Below are positions 31,850 to 40,519 of a stretch of 64,000 nucleotides of DNA, one piece after another. Every line of letters begins with the position of its first letter. Within the stretch, counting starts at the first letter, position 1. The translations under genes and the position numbers were made by a program. The notes beneath the pieces are model-generated. The model ran no database searches, was not told where the DNA came from, and saw only the letters and a list, made by a program, of their open reading frames with translations. This stretch comes from Labedaea rhizosphaerae (GTDB taxonomy: Bacteria; Actinomycetota; Actinomycetes; Mycobacteriales; Pseudonocardiaceae), in the NCBI RefSeq assembly GCF_004362825.1, contig NZ_SNXZ01000001.1, forward strand, positions 1,302,001-1,366,000, written 5' to 3'.

Positions 31850-34471
31850 CTACGCCGGCCAACCACGCAAAAGCACCGCGACCAGGGCTGTCCACCCGGT
31901 CTGGTGGGTGGCGCCAAGGCCTTCGCCCGTGTCGCCGTCGAAGTACTCCGAGAACGTGATGTGCCGCGACCAGAGCGGATCCGTGCTCGCCTCGATGCGC
32001 TTGCCGTCCGCGGGCCGGACGCCGTCGCTGCCCGGCAGGAAGAGCGCCGCGAGCCGTCGTGACAGCTCCTGCGCCGCGCCGGTCACCGAGACTTGCCGGC
32101 CCGAACCGGTCGGCAGGTCGACGGTGACGTCGTCGTAGAAGGTGCCGAACGTGTGCAGCGCCTCCACCAGCAGCGCGTTGGTCGGGAACCACACGGGCCC
32201 GCGCCAGTTGGAATTGCCACCGAACATGGGCGTGCGCGACTCGCCCGGTTCGTAGCCGATGCTGTGGTGCTGGCCGGCGATCTCCACGGCGAGCCCGCCG
32301 CGGTGGGCCGCGGACAGCGACCGGATGCCGTGCGGCGAGAGGAACTCACCCTCGTCGAGCATGCGGCCGAGCACGCGGCGCAGCTTGTGCTCGTTGAACA
32401 GGGCGAGCAGCGCCGAGCGGGTGCCGTCGGGCGCGGTGTGCCAGGTGATCGACTTGCCGTAGGCGGGCTGGTGGCGCAGCAGATAGTTGAGCCGGTCGGC
32501 GAAGCGTGGGAGTTCGGTGAACACCCACGGCGGCAGCACGGCGGTGGCGAGCAGCGGGATCAGCCCGACCATCGACCGCACGCGCACCGGCTGCGAGCGC
32601 ACGGTGCCGTCGGGCTCGAACCGGGTGATCAGGTCGTAGCAGAAGCCGTCGGTGGAGTCCCAGATGCCGCGCCCGGCCGCGCCGAAGCTGGTGAACGCCT
32701 GGCCGATGGACAGGAAGTGCTCGACGAACTTGGTGGCGACGTCTTCGTAGGCGTCGTCGTGGCGGGCGAGCTCCAGCGCCATCTGCATCAGGTGCAGGGC
32801 GTAGGTCGCCATCCACGAGGTGGCGTCGGACTGCTCGAGCCGCCACCCGGCCTCCAGCGGCGCCGACCGGTTGACCGGGCCGATGTTGTCCATGCCGAGG
32901 AAGCCGCCCTCGAACAGGTAGTTGCCGTCGACGTCCTTGCGGTTGACCCACCAGGAGAAGTTGAGCAACAGCTTCTGGAAGACGCGGGCGAGGAACGCGC
33001 GGTCGCCTTGGCCGGTCGCGGCCTGCTCGGCGCGGTAGACCTGCAGCGCGGCCCAGGCGTGCACGGGCGGGTTGGCGTCGCCGAACTCCCACTCGTAGGC
33101 GGGGAGCTGGCCGTTGGGGTGCATCAGCCATTCCCGGCAGAGCAGCAGGAGCTGGTCCTTGGCGAACTGCGGGTCCACCACCGCCATCGGCACGGTCTGG
33201 AAGGCCAGGTCCCATGCGGCGAACCAGGGGTACTCCCACTCGTCCGGCATGGTCATGACGTCGGCGACGTCCACGTGGCGCCAGTGCCGGTTGCGTGCGC
33301 GGTTGCCGGCGACCGGCGGTTTGGCGGGGTCGCCGTCGAGCCAGTCGCGGACCCGGAAGCGGTAGTGCTGCTTGGTCCACAGCAGTCCGGCCAAGGCCTT
33401 GCGCACCACGGCGTTCTCTTCGGGCGTGGAGTCGCCGAGCGCCCGGTAGAACTCGTCGGCCTCCTGTCGTCTTTCTTCGAACGCGGAGTCGAAACTGGGC
33501 CCGAAGGGGTCGCCGTGGCCGGTGCCCGCGATCAGCCGCAACTTGACGGATTTCGTTTCCCCCGCCGCGACGTCGAACCGGTACCACCCGGCCGCCTTGG
33601 TCCCCGGTTGCGAGGCGCTACCCGGGTTGACCACCTGGCAGGCGCTGTGGATGCCACGCACGACGTGGTCGTCGATGCCTGCTTTCGTGTAGCGGCAAGG
33701 GTTGCTGTCCGCACCGAACAGCCCGACCTCGTCGGTTTCGTTGTCGGTGACCAGAAGCGTGGGTTCGCCCTCGAACTGCAGCGTGTGCCGGCCGAGCTTC
33801 CCGTGCTCGGTCAGGACGCGGGACCACCCGTTGGCCTTGGACGCGACCAGGGCCGGCTTGCGCGCGTCGCGGCCCCATGACCAGGTGTTGCGGAACCACA
33901 GTTGCGGGAGCAGGTGGAGCGGCGCGGCCTCCGGCCCGTGGTTGGTGGCGGTGATCCGGATGCACACGTCCTGCGGCCCGGCCTTGGCGTAGGTGACCTC
34001 GACGTCGAAGAACCGGTTGTCGTCGAGCACACCCGTGTCGGCGAGCTTCGGCTCGCGCGCGTCGCGCCCCTCGTTGGCGGCGAGCTCACGCAGACGCTGA
34101 TAAGGAAAGGCGGCCTGCGGGTACCGGTAAACGACCTGCATCCAGGAGTGCGATGGCGTGCCATCGGTGATCCACCAGTGTTCTTTGACGTCCTCGCCGT
34201 GATTGCCCTCTTCATTAGCGAGGCCGAAGAATCGTTCCTTGAGGATGGCGTCTTTGCCGTTCCACAGGGCGACAGAGAAGTTCAGAAACCCATGCCGATC
34301 GCAGAGGCCCGCGATCCCGTCCTCACCCCACCGGTAGGCGCGGGACCGAGCCTGGTCGAACGGGAAATAGCCCCACGCGTCGCCGTTGCCGGAATAGTCC
34401 TCCCGCACCACGCCCCACTGGCGTCCAGCGAGGTAAGGACCCCAGAACCGCCAGGGCTCGGGGTCGGTCAT
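31850..34471 (-). CDS. GH63 / MGH-type glucosidase-family glycoside hydrolase
   Basis: About 873 residues, soluble. The N-terminal ~350 residues are beta-rich (RFWGPYLAGRQWGVVREDYSGNGDAWGYFPFDQARSRAYRWGEDG). The rest is an (alpha/alpha)6 barrel with the family's conserved segments WEYPWFAAWDLAFQTVPMAVVDPQFAK, QLPAYEWEFGDANPPVHAWA, FLGMDNIGPVNRS and MFGGNSNWRGPVWFPTNALLVEALH. Asp in AAWD and Glu in the late loop are the usual acid/base pair. Bacterial relatives hydrolyse glucosylglycerate, mannosylglycerate or glucosidic oligosaccharides; the substrate is open. A GTG at 34495 is an alternative start. It is not in an operon with its neighbours. Confidence 0.93.
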   Translation of the reverse strand: MTDPEPWRFWGPYLAGRQWGVVREDYSGNGDAWGYFPFDQARSRAYRWGEDGIAGLCDRHGFLNFSVALWNGKDAILKERFFGLANEEGNHGEDVKEHWWITDGTPSHSWMQVVYRYPQAAFPYQRLRELAANEGRDAREPKLADTGVLDDNRFFDVEVTYAKAGPQDVCIRITATNHGPEAAPLHLLPQLWFRNTWSWGRDARKPALVASKANGWSRVLTEHGKLGRHTLQFEGEPTLLVTDNETDEVGLFGADSNPCRYTKAGIDDHVVRGIHSACQVVNPGSASQPGTKAAGWYRFDVAAGETKSVKLRLIAGTGHGDPFGPSFDSAFEERRQEADEFYRALGDSTPEENAVVRKALAGLLWTKQHYRFRVRDWLDGDPAKPPVAGNRARNRHWRHVDVADVMTMPDEWEYPWFAAWDLAFQTVPMAVVDPQFAKDQLLLLCREWLMHPNGQLPAYEWEFGDANPPVHAWAALQVYRAEQAATGQGDRAFLARVFQKLLLNFSWWVNRKDVDGNYLFEGGFLGMDNIGPVNRSAPLEAGWRLEQSDATSWMATYALHLMQMALELARHDDAYEDVATKFVEHFLSIGQAFTSFGAAGRGIWDSTDGFCYDLITRFEPDGTVRSQPVRVRSMVGLIPLLATAVLPPWVFTELPRFADRLNYLLRHQPAYGKSITWHTAPDGTRSALLALFNEHKLRRVLGRMLDEGEFLSPHGIRSLSAAHRGGLAVEIAGQHHSIGYEPGESRTPMFGGNSNWRGPVWFPTNALLVEALHTFGTFYDDVTVDLPTGSGRQVSVTGAAQELSRRLAALFLPGSDGVRPADGKRIEASTDPLWSRHITFSEYFDGDTGEGLGATHQTGWTALVAVLLRGWPA

Positions 34472-34608
34472 CCGCTCGTGTTCCGCGCTCACCACCGCAG
34501 TGTGCTGGGGCCCGCTTGAGATAGCCCGGAGCGTCCGCGAACCCCGGACACGGTCGCGGAGCGTGCCGTATCATCACGCAGCGGAGCAGCATCGACACGG
34601 GGAGGGTC

Positions 34609-35010
34609 ATGGTGTTCGTCGACCGCCAGGCTGGCGAGGAAGCCTGGAAGCAGACCGCGACGAGCCTGCAACCAAGCAGCACAAGCGGCCACTTCGTCTA
34701 CGACAAGCACCACCTGACGGCGATCCGTCAGAAGTGGGCCGAGCTGATTTCGCACTACAACGCATCGATCGTCGCCTCGACCGAGATGGATTCGGTCGAC
34801 GGTCCCGGTGCTGACTACGCCAGCCGTGGCCACGCTGCTGATGCCAACATCTCTGGAACCGCGTACTCGCAGTCGCTCAATGCGTCCTTGGAATATTGCA
34901 CGAATCAGATAGCCAAATACGACAAGGTGCTCGGAATCGTGGTCGACACCGACGAGGAGCATCATCGGAAGATTCAGCAATCGGGTTCTCCGCTGGACGG
35001 TGGCATTTGA
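34609..35010 (+). CDS. WXG100-like small helical protein, first gene of ESX-type cassette A
   Basis: A 133-residue, mostly helical cytoplasmic-type protein with no signal peptide. It has a WXG100-like layout: a helix ending HHLTAIRQKWAELISHYN, a polar turn, then a second long helix with LNASLEYCTNQIAKYDKVLGIVV. There is no exact WxG turn, so the family is uncertain. The stop overlaps the next ATG by one base (TGATG). In Pseudonocardiales such proteins sit in front of DUF3558 lipoprotein and PPE-like genes, which is the arrangement here. Probable function: a secreted or chaperone-like partner of the downstream WxG protein. Confidence 0.65.
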   Translation: MVFVDRQAGEEAWKQTATSLQPSSTSGHFVYDKHHLTAIRQKWAELISHYNASIVASTEMDSVDGPGADYASRGHAADANISGTAYSQSLNASLEYCTNQIAKYDKVLGIVVDTDEEHHRKIQQSGSPLDGGI

Positions 35011-35660
35011 TGGCCAGGTATCGTTTGGCCGCGACATTGTGCCTTGTCGCGGTTGTCGGTGGTGTTGCCGTCGGGTGCGATTCTTCGGAACCGGGGACGC
35101 CCACGCCTGGAACGTCCATAGCCAGCGGCACGTCTCCGCAGACTTCCGACTCACAAGCGCCTGTCACCGCGACGTCGCTGCCCGATGCGGGTGTTCCCAA
35201 GGTAGCGGATCCCCTTGATGCCACCAAGTTCTTGGAAGACCCGTGCCGCTCCGTGACGCCGGCACAGGTCGCGCAGCTGAAAGTCGGGCCAGGAAAAAGG
35301 AATGAGGATTCCTTCGGTACCGGGTGTACGTGGCTGAACCCGCAAACCACTGCATCGGTGACCGTGCACTTCATGTCAAAGTTCCGCGAAGGCCTGAGTG
35401 GCATTTACCGCAGTCACGAGGCTGGAAAATACCCTGTGTTCAAGCCGATCGCGGATGTCGGAGGCTTTCCTGCTGTGATCGTCGGCGATCAGGACGGCAG
35501 TTCGACGGGAATCTGCACGATGTTCATCGGGTTGTCGGACGATTTGGCCACCCTGCTGAGCGTGAAGCAATCAGTGGACAAGGTAGGAACCGTGGATCCT
35601 TGTGAGGTGACCGAGGCCGTGGCTCCGCTCGTGCTGCAGACCATGAAGGCCGGTGCTTGA
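35010..35660 (+). CDS. DUF3558 family lipoprotein
   Basis: A 216-residue lipoprotein. The ATG overlaps the previous stop by one base; the longer open frame is upstream noise. The signal peptide MARYRLAATLCLVAVVGGVAVGC ends with lipobox AVGC. A Ser/Thr/Pro-rich linker (~25-60) follows, then the DUF3558 domain: DPCRSVTPAQVAQLKVG, CTWLNPQTTASVTV and VGTVDPCEVTEAVAPLVLQTM, whose Cys residues probably pair. DUF3558 proteins occur widely in Pseudonocardiales, often near ESX-type genes. The role is unknown; it is anchored outside the membrane. Confidence 0.9.
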   Translation: MARYRLAATLCLVAVVGGVAVGCDSSEPGTPTPGTSIASGTSPQTSDSQAPVTATSLPDAGVPKVADPLDATKFLEDPCRSVTPAQVAQLKVGPGKRNEDSFGTGCTWLNPQTTASVTVHFMSKFREGLSGIYRSHEAGKYPVFKPIADVGGFPAVIVGDQDGSSTGICTMFIGLSDDLATLLSVKQSVDKVGTVDPCEVTEAVAPLVLQTMKAGA

Positions 35661-36886
35661 TGGCAGGGATCGCAAAGGATGGTGGTGGCGGTCTCAGCCC
35701 CCATGACATCTACGTGCAGATCACTACGGGGCCCGGGTCGGGCAAGCTGATGGCCGCGCAGAGCGCGACGCAGTCGGAGGTCGAAGCAGAGCAGCAGCGA
35801 ACTGCCATGATCAGCGAGATCGCAAACATGATCAACAGTGGCTGGGAGGGCTCCGCGAGCGAGGCTGCATACGCTGTGACCAAGCCCTTGATCGACATCG
35901 GCCACAGCCGGGCCGAGTACCTCAGCCGTGCGCAGCAGGACTTGCAAAACCAGATCGGCGCGTTCGACACCGCGAGGAACGGGGTCAAACCCGTCTCGGC
36001 GACTCTGCCGCCGACGAATGTCCTGGCCGACGCCGTGCCTTGGCTCAAGGACGTCGACCAGGCGACCACGGCCTACCAGGACGACGCACAGAACAACATC
36101 ACCGTGTTCAGCGCCTACGACACGGCCAGCCGGTCCAACGGGGAGCGGCTGCCCAAGGAGTACCCGGCACTCAAGGACTCCGGAGACTCACCTGAGGTGG
36201 TTCTGGCCGACCCGAAGCAGCCGGTCGGAGGTACTCAGCCCGGTACGGGGAGCGGCGCCACCCATTCATCCACCGGCTCTGGCGTGCCATCAGTTCCGAG
36301 TGGTTCGACTGCCGAGCACTCCAGTTGGCCGTCTGCTCCGGCATCAAGTGGTCACCAGGCCGTTCCGGCACCGCAGGTGCCGGCCGGGTCGACTTCGGCG
36401 AGTTCGGCGACGCAGCCGCCGGTCTACCAGCCGGGCACCAGCGGCTACCCGCAAGCTCCCGCAGCTCAGGGCCCAACCGCGAGCACGCCCTACCAGCCAT
36501 TCGGTCCCTACGGCGGAACCAGCTACGGCCCAGGTGGCAGGTATGGCGGCGGTTCGGGATCGGGATACGGCGGAGGTAGCGGTTCCGGATATGGCGGCGG
36601 CTCAGGATCCGGTGGAGGCGCCCGCACCGGCGGCACCCCGGAAGGCGGTGCACGCTCCGGCGTAGGCGCTGGTGGCGTCCCCGCCGAGGAGTCCATTGCT
36701 CGTCGTCTCAACCCGGGTGGGGCCTCCGGTCGCGGCGGGATGGCCGGGATGGGGGCCATGGGCGCGGGCCACGGTGGCAACAAGGACGAGGATGCCGAGC
36801 ACGAGCGTCCGTCGTTCCTCCAGGAGGACGACCCCGAGGACATCTTCGGCACCGATGAGGTGACCGCGCCTCCGGTGATCGAGTGA
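35660..36886 (+). CDS. PPE/WxG-like secreted protein with Pro- and Gly-rich C-terminus
   Basis: A 408-residue protein. Residues ~1-180 are helical with a WEG turn (NMINSGWEGSASEAAYAV) like the WxG motif of ESX substrates, and an FDTARNGVKP helix pair. From ~180 to the end it is low-complexity: Ser/Thr/Pro, then GSGYGGGSGSGYGGGSGSGGG repeats. The acidic tail reads EHERPSFLQEDDPEDIFGTDEVTAPPVIE. The layout matches the PPE-like substrates recognised by EspG-type chaperones, and an EspG-like gene follows immediately. There is no signal peptide, as expected for type VII export. One-base TGATG overlaps link it to the genes on both sides. Confidence 0.85.
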   Translation: MAGIAKDGGGGLSPHDIYVQITTGPGSGKLMAAQSATQSEVEAEQQRTAMISEIANMINSGWEGSASEAAYAVTKPLIDIGHSRAEYLSRAQQDLQNQIGAFDTARNGVKPVSATLPPTNVLADAVPWLKDVDQATTAYQDDAQNNITVFSAYDTASRSNGERLPKEYPALKDSGDSPEVVLADPKQPVGGTQPGTGSGATHSSTGSGVPSVPSGSTAEHSSWPSAPASSGHQAVPAPQVPAGSTSASSATQPPVYQPGTSGYPQAPAAQGPTASTPYQPFGPYGGTSYGPGGRYGGGSGSGYGGGSGSGYGGGSGSGGGARTGGTPEGGARSGVGAGGVPAEESIARRLNPGGASGRGGMAGMGAMGAGHGGNKDEDAEHERPSFLQEDDPEDIFGTDEVTAPPVIE

Positions 36887-37617
36887 TGGCCAGATCGATC
36901 ACGCTTCCTCTGACCGCGGTCGTCCGGCTGCTGCAGACCAACAACCTCGGCGAACCGCACGTCGTCCTCGCGGGTGGGGAGCGGTACTACTCGCCGCGGT
37001 TCAAGGAGGAGAACGAGCGTGAGCTGCGCCGGCAGCTCAGCGAAAGCGACGTCGATCCCGACGACGTTTACGACGCGCTCTCGCTCATCCAGCACGCCGA
37101 CACCGAGTACTACGGCTGGGTCGACGCGGGCAACGGTGACGAGGCCATCCTGCTCGCCGGCCTGCGCGGCAACGGCATCCTGCTCATCCGCAGCGGCGAC
37201 CACGTCACCGTCCGGTGGACGGGTTCCGACCGCCTTGCCGAGACCCTTGTCGCCCAGTTGCCCGGCACGCCACCGGGGCGTGGTGAGTCGATCTCCATCC
37301 GGGCCGACGAGTACGGCAAGCGCCCGGCCGACAGCCGGATGCAGGCCGCCCGCTCGTCGCGCCCGCACGGCGTGCGCCGGATGGAAGCCTTGCTCGCCGC
37401 GCCTCGCTTCGGTGGTGGGAAGCTCTACGCCGCGATCCGAGACGAAGAAGGGCGGCGCGTGCGTTCCGCGGACTGGGTGACCTACCTCGACATCGAGGAC
37501 TACGGCCGCTGGCTGGTGTACGCCGCCGACGGGCGCGGTGAGCGGTCCGTCACCGCGGTCCCCGGCACACCCGACCGGTTCGCCGCCAAGCTCCACGACC
37601 TGGCCCGCACCACCTGA
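36886..37617 (+). CDS. EspG-like ESX secretion-associated chaperone
   Basis: A 243-residue cytoplasmic protein of the EspG family. It has the family's paired half-domains: an N-terminal PLTAVVRLLQTNNLGEPHVVLAGG strand-helix, a central GLRGNGILLIRSGDHVTVRW sheet and a C-terminal RMEALLAAPRFGGGKLYAAIRDEEGRRVRSADWVTYLDIEDYGRWLVY. EspG proteins bind PPE substrates and keep them soluble until secretion. The adjacent upstream WxG/PPE-like protein is the obvious partner. Start and stop both overlap neighbours by one base. The ESX core (EccB-E, MycP) is not in this window. Confidence 0.88.
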   Translation: MARSITLPLTAVVRLLQTNNLGEPHVVLAGGERYYSPRFKEENERELRRQLSESDVDPDDVYDALSLIQHADTEYYGWVDAGNGDEAILLAGLRGNGILLIRSGDHVTVRWTGSDRLAETLVAQLPGTPPGRGESISIRADEYGKRPADSRMQAARSSRPHGVRRMEALLAAPRFGGGKLYAAIRDEEGRRVRSADWVTYLDIEDYGRWLVYAADGRGERSVTAVPGTPDRFAAKLHDLARTT

Positions 37618-38663
37618 TGGACGACGACCGGTTCCTCGCGTCCTTGCTGCTCGGCGCGATCGGCGACGCGCTCGGCGCGCCGATCGAGTTCCTGATGATG
37701 GACACCGTCCGCAAGCTGCACGGCCCGGACGGTCTCACCACGTTCGCCGAGGAGTACGGCGGGCGCGGCAAGATCACCGACGACACGCAGATGACGCTGT
37801 TCACCCTCGAAGGGCTGATCCGCGGCCACCACGCGATGCGCGCTGGCGACCTCGCCAACCCGCTCCCCGCCATCGCCCAGGCTTACCTGCGCTGGCTGTA
37901 CACCCAGGACAAGCGCAGCGAGGCGACCCTGGACGGCTGGCTCGTCGAGGTCCCCGGCCTGCACGCCGCACGCGCCCCGGGCAACACCTGCCTGACGGCG
38001 TTGCGCGGGCTGGGCAACGGCAAGCCCGTCGGCACGTTCACCAACCGCCTCAACAACTCCAAGGGTTGCGGTGCGGTCATGCGGTGCGCCCCGTTCGCGA
38101 TCTGGTCCGAGGACGTCACCGAGGTCTTCACGCTGGCGAGCGCCGCCGGCGCCATCACGCACAGCCACCCGAGCGGCTACCTGTCCGGCGGCACGCTCGC
38201 GGTCGTCGTGCACCGCCTGGTGCGCGGCGACGCCCTCGACCGGGCGGTGGCGGTGGCCCGTGCCGAGCTGTCCACATGGGACGGACACGAGGAGCAGCTG
38301 GCCATCCTGGACAAGGCGATGGCCCTGACCCGCCCGACCCCGGAGTCCATCGCGGCTGACCTCGGCGGCGGCTGGGTCGGCGAGGAGGCGCTGGCCATCG
38401 CGCTGCTGGCCGCCCGCACCGGCGACGATCCGCGTGACGCGCTCCTGCTGGCGGCGAACCACTCGGGCGACACCGACTCGACGGCCGCGATCTGTGGCAA
38501 CATCCTCGGCGCGGCCCATGGCACCGCCGCCATCCCCACCGACTGGCTGGCCGAAGTCGAACTGCGCGACGTCATCGAGCGGATCGCCGCCGACGCCCTG
38601 CTGGAGTTCGGCCCCATGCCACCGGACACCGACGACTGGCGAAAGCGCTACCCCGCGACTTGA
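37617..38663 (+). CDS. ADP-ribosylglycohydrolase (DraG-like), last gene of ESX-type cassette A
   Basis: A 348-residue all-helical hydrolase of the DraG/ARH family. It has both di-magnesium motifs: an early GDALGAP and ITDDTQMTLFT, and a late NHSGDTDSTAAICGNILGA with the paired acidic residues. The family removes ADP-ribose from proteins, or cleaves ADP-ribosyl compounds. The ATG overlaps the EspG-like stop (TGATG), so it is translated with the ESX genes. Whether it acts in the producer, for example as an antidote to an ADP-ribosylating effector, or is itself part of a secreted system is not known. No ADP-ribosyltransferase is visible in the window. Confidence 0.92.
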   Translation: MDDDRFLASLLLGAIGDALGAPIEFLMMDTVRKLHGPDGLTTFAEEYGGRGKITDDTQMTLFTLEGLIRGHHAMRAGDLANPLPAIAQAYLRWLYTQDKRSEATLDGWLVEVPGLHAARAPGNTCLTALRGLGNGKPVGTFTNRLNNSKGCGAVMRCAPFAIWSEDVTEVFTLASAAGAITHSHPSGYLSGGTLAVVVHRLVRGDALDRAVAVARAELSTWDGHEEQLAILDKAMALTRPTPESIAADLGGGWVGEEALAIALLAARTGDDPRDALLLAANHSGDTDSTAAICGNILGAAHGTAAIPTDWLAEVELRDVIERIAADALLEFGPMPPDTDDWRKRYPAT

Positions 38664-39014
38664 GCGGGCTCGTCCGCCGGAGGCCTTGCCTCTCCGCGCA
38701 TACCCGATTCGATGGCTGCGATTCCCCCAGACCGCCGTAATCAACGACCGGCTCCAGCAGCGGCGATTTCTTTTGCCGACAACGACTTTCACCCCCCAAG
38801 GACCCGCCCCTCCGGCGAGCCGCCTCTCGGCAAGTTTATCGGCGCGGACCGGCGGGAACCGCCATCGACGAGATCTGTGGACAACCACCAGCCTGTGGAC
38901 AACTCATCCATGACATCTGTCATCCCCAACCCGTGATCGTTCGCATGGGTTGCGCCGGCGACGGCCCCATAACGTCATTGGTGTCAACGGAGCAAGACAC
39001 CAAGGGGAGCCAGG
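38664..39014. other. Intergenic region with paired DnaA-box-like motifs
   Basis: No gene is supported. TGTGGACAA occurs at 38876-38884 and 38894-38902, 18 bases apart, with AGATC next to the first. This reproduces, on the minus strand, the box pair of the 120-nt repeat (21377 and 44112) but without the rest of that repeat. Confidence 0.6.
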
Positions 39015-39650
39015 ATGACCACCCTCACCGCCAAGCCGAGCACCGGCAACGGCAATGGCAAGAACGCGTTCAGGGCGTTGCTGCCGACTCTGGTGCGGGA
39101 CGTCGGCCTGCCGACCCTCGCCTACTACCTGCTGCACTGGAACGGCGCGAGCGACTGGACGGCTCTGCTCGCCGGCGCGGTCGTCTCCGGCGCCATCCTG
39201 GTCATCGAGGCGATCAAGGCGCGCAAGCTGGAGGTCTTCTCCGGCTTCATGCTCTGCATCTTCGCCGCCGGGTTGCTGGCCACGCTGATCAGCGGCGACG
39301 CCCGCATGATGATCGTCAAGGACTCGGTGGCGACCGCGGTGGTCGGGCTCGCGTTCGGGCTCAGTGCGCTGACCCGCAAGCCGTTGATCTACTTCGCCGC
39401 ACGCAAGTCGCACCCGCAGCCGGCGGCCTTCGACACGAAGTACGACAGCACCCCTGCCATGCGCAGCAAGTTCAAGCTCATGAGCGCGATCTGGGGTGCC
39501 GGCTTCCTGATCGAGGCCGCGGTCCGCGTCGTCCTGGCCTACCAACTGCCGGTGAGCACCATGGTGTGGCTCTCCCACGTGCTGATGTTCGGCACGATCG
39601 GCCTGCTGGCGTTGATCACCGTCAAGTGGGTCGCCAAGAAAGGTCGCTGA
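39015..39650 (+). CDS. VC0807-like integral membrane protein
   Basis: A 211-residue membrane protein with about five helices (for example LLAGAVVSGAILVIEAIKA, FSGFMLCIFAAGLLATLI, TAVVGLAFGLSALT and FGTIGLLALITVKWVA). The family's cytoplasmic AARKSHPQPAAF and AMRSKFKLMSAIWGAGFLIEAAVRV segments are present, matching VC0807-type proteins of unknown function. The N-terminus is a short Gly/Asn-rich tail. GGGGAGCC precedes the ATG. A hairpin after it separates it from ESX cassette B. Confidence 0.82.
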   Translation: MTTLTAKPSTGNGNGKNAFRALLPTLVRDVGLPTLAYYLLHWNGASDWTALLAGAVVSGAILVIEAIKARKLEVFSGFMLCIFAAGLLATLISGDARMMIVKDSVATAVVGLAFGLSALTRKPLIYFAARKSHPQPAAFDTKYDSTPAMRSKFKLMSAIWGAGFLIEAAVRVVLAYQLPVSTMVWLSHVLMFGTIGLLALITVKWVAKKGR

Positions 39651-39677
39651 TAAGTAACGTTCCCAGCGGGAACCTCG

Positions 39678-39717
39678 GTGCACCCCGAATCGTCGGAAAC
39701 GATGGTTCGGGGTGCAC
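39678..39717. terminator. Hairpin between the VC0807-like gene and the YbaB-like gene
   Basis: GTGCACCCCGAA and TTCGGGGTGCAC form a perfect 12-bp stem with a 16-nt loop, without a T-run. It either ends the upstream transcript or acts as an operator for the downstream cassette. Confidence 0.6.
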
Positions 39718-39734
39718 GAGCGTGAGGGGCGCGG

Positions 39735-40208
39735 GTGGACGGACCGGGGTTCGGCGGCGATGCCGCACACACCGAACAGCAGCTGAACAAGTGGGCGGCC
39801 GACATCGCCACCAACGCTCAGCGCTACCAGGACATCTCCCGCGAGGTCGCCGCGCTGCACGTGCACGAGACCTCGCGGGACAACGTCGTCGAAGTCACCG
39901 TCGATGCCCGCGGTGCGGTCACCGACCTGCGCATCTCCGATCGCGCCCGGGAAATGTCGGGTCAGGAGCTGACCGCGCTGGTGCTCGGCACCATGCGCCG
40001 CGCGCAACACAAGATCACCGAGCGGGTGGCCGACGTGATGGCGCCGATGGCCCGGCAGGACCCGCAGACCGTGCGCACCGTGGTCGACGGCTACCAGCAG
40101 CGGTTCCCCGAGCCGCCGCCGGAGGGGTTCGTCGAGGGCAACCGCAATGACGAGGTCCGCGAGATGGACCTCGGCGGCATGACCGACGACTACTACGACA
40201 GGGGCTAG
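39735..40208 (+). CDS. YbaB/EbfC family DNA-binding protein, first gene of ESX-type cassette B
   Basis: A 157-residue protein (GTG start) with a YbaB/EbfC-like core: RDNVVEVTVDARGAVTDLRISDRAREMSGQELTALVLGTMRRAQHKI. YbaB proteins are dimeric nucleoid-associated proteins. Versions with extra N- and C-terminal tails, as here, are common next to WxG and ESX-effector genes in actinobacteria. There they are better thought of as cassette partners. The tail is acidic and Pro-rich (FPEPPPEGFVEGNRND). It is separated from the next gene by two bases. Confidence 0.85.
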   Translation: MDGPGFGGDAAHTEQQLNKWAADIATNAQRYQDISREVAALHVHETSRDNVVEVTVDARGAVTDLRISDRAREMSGQELTALVLGTMRRAQHKITERVADVMAPMARQDPQTVRTVVDGYQQRFPEPPPEGFVEGNRNDEVREMDLGGMTDDYYDRG

Positions 40209-40210
40209 CC

Positions 40211-40519
40211 ATGGCTGATGGGTACGGCGTCCTCGACGACGAGTTGCGCGCGCACGCGGGCCGGCTCGACGGCCTGCAGGAGCAGTTGAGCACCGCGCTC
40301 GCCGCCGCCCGCCAGGTCAGCCTCGGCGACCAGGCGTTCGGCCAGATCTGCCAGTTCTTCGTGCCGGTCGTGCACTCGGTGAGCAACCCGGGCATCGACG
40401 CGCTCAACACCGCGGCCAACTCCGTCACCGAGACCGCGGGTCAGGTCCGTGACGCGGCGTTGACCTACGAACAGTCCGAGCAGGCCAACACGCAGGTGTT
40501 CACCCCGGGAGCCAACTGA
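40211..40519 (+). CDS. DUF2580/EspC-like type VII secretion target
   Basis: A 102-residue helical-hairpin protein: LDDELRAHAGRLDGLQEQLSTALAAARQVSLGDQAFG, a short turn, then VSNPGIDALNTAANSVTETAGQVRDAALTYEQSEQANTQVF. This is the DUF2580 (EspC-like) pattern of ESX partner proteins, which are small secreted co-substrates. Its stop overlaps the toxin start by one base (TGATG at 40517-40521), so the pair is made together, as is typical for heterodimeric ESX substrates. Confidence 0.88.
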   Translation: MADGYGVLDDELRAHAGRLDGLQEQLSTALAAARQVSLGDQAFGQICQFFVPVVHSVSNPGIDALNTAANSVTETAGQVRDAALTYEQSEQANTQVFTPGAN

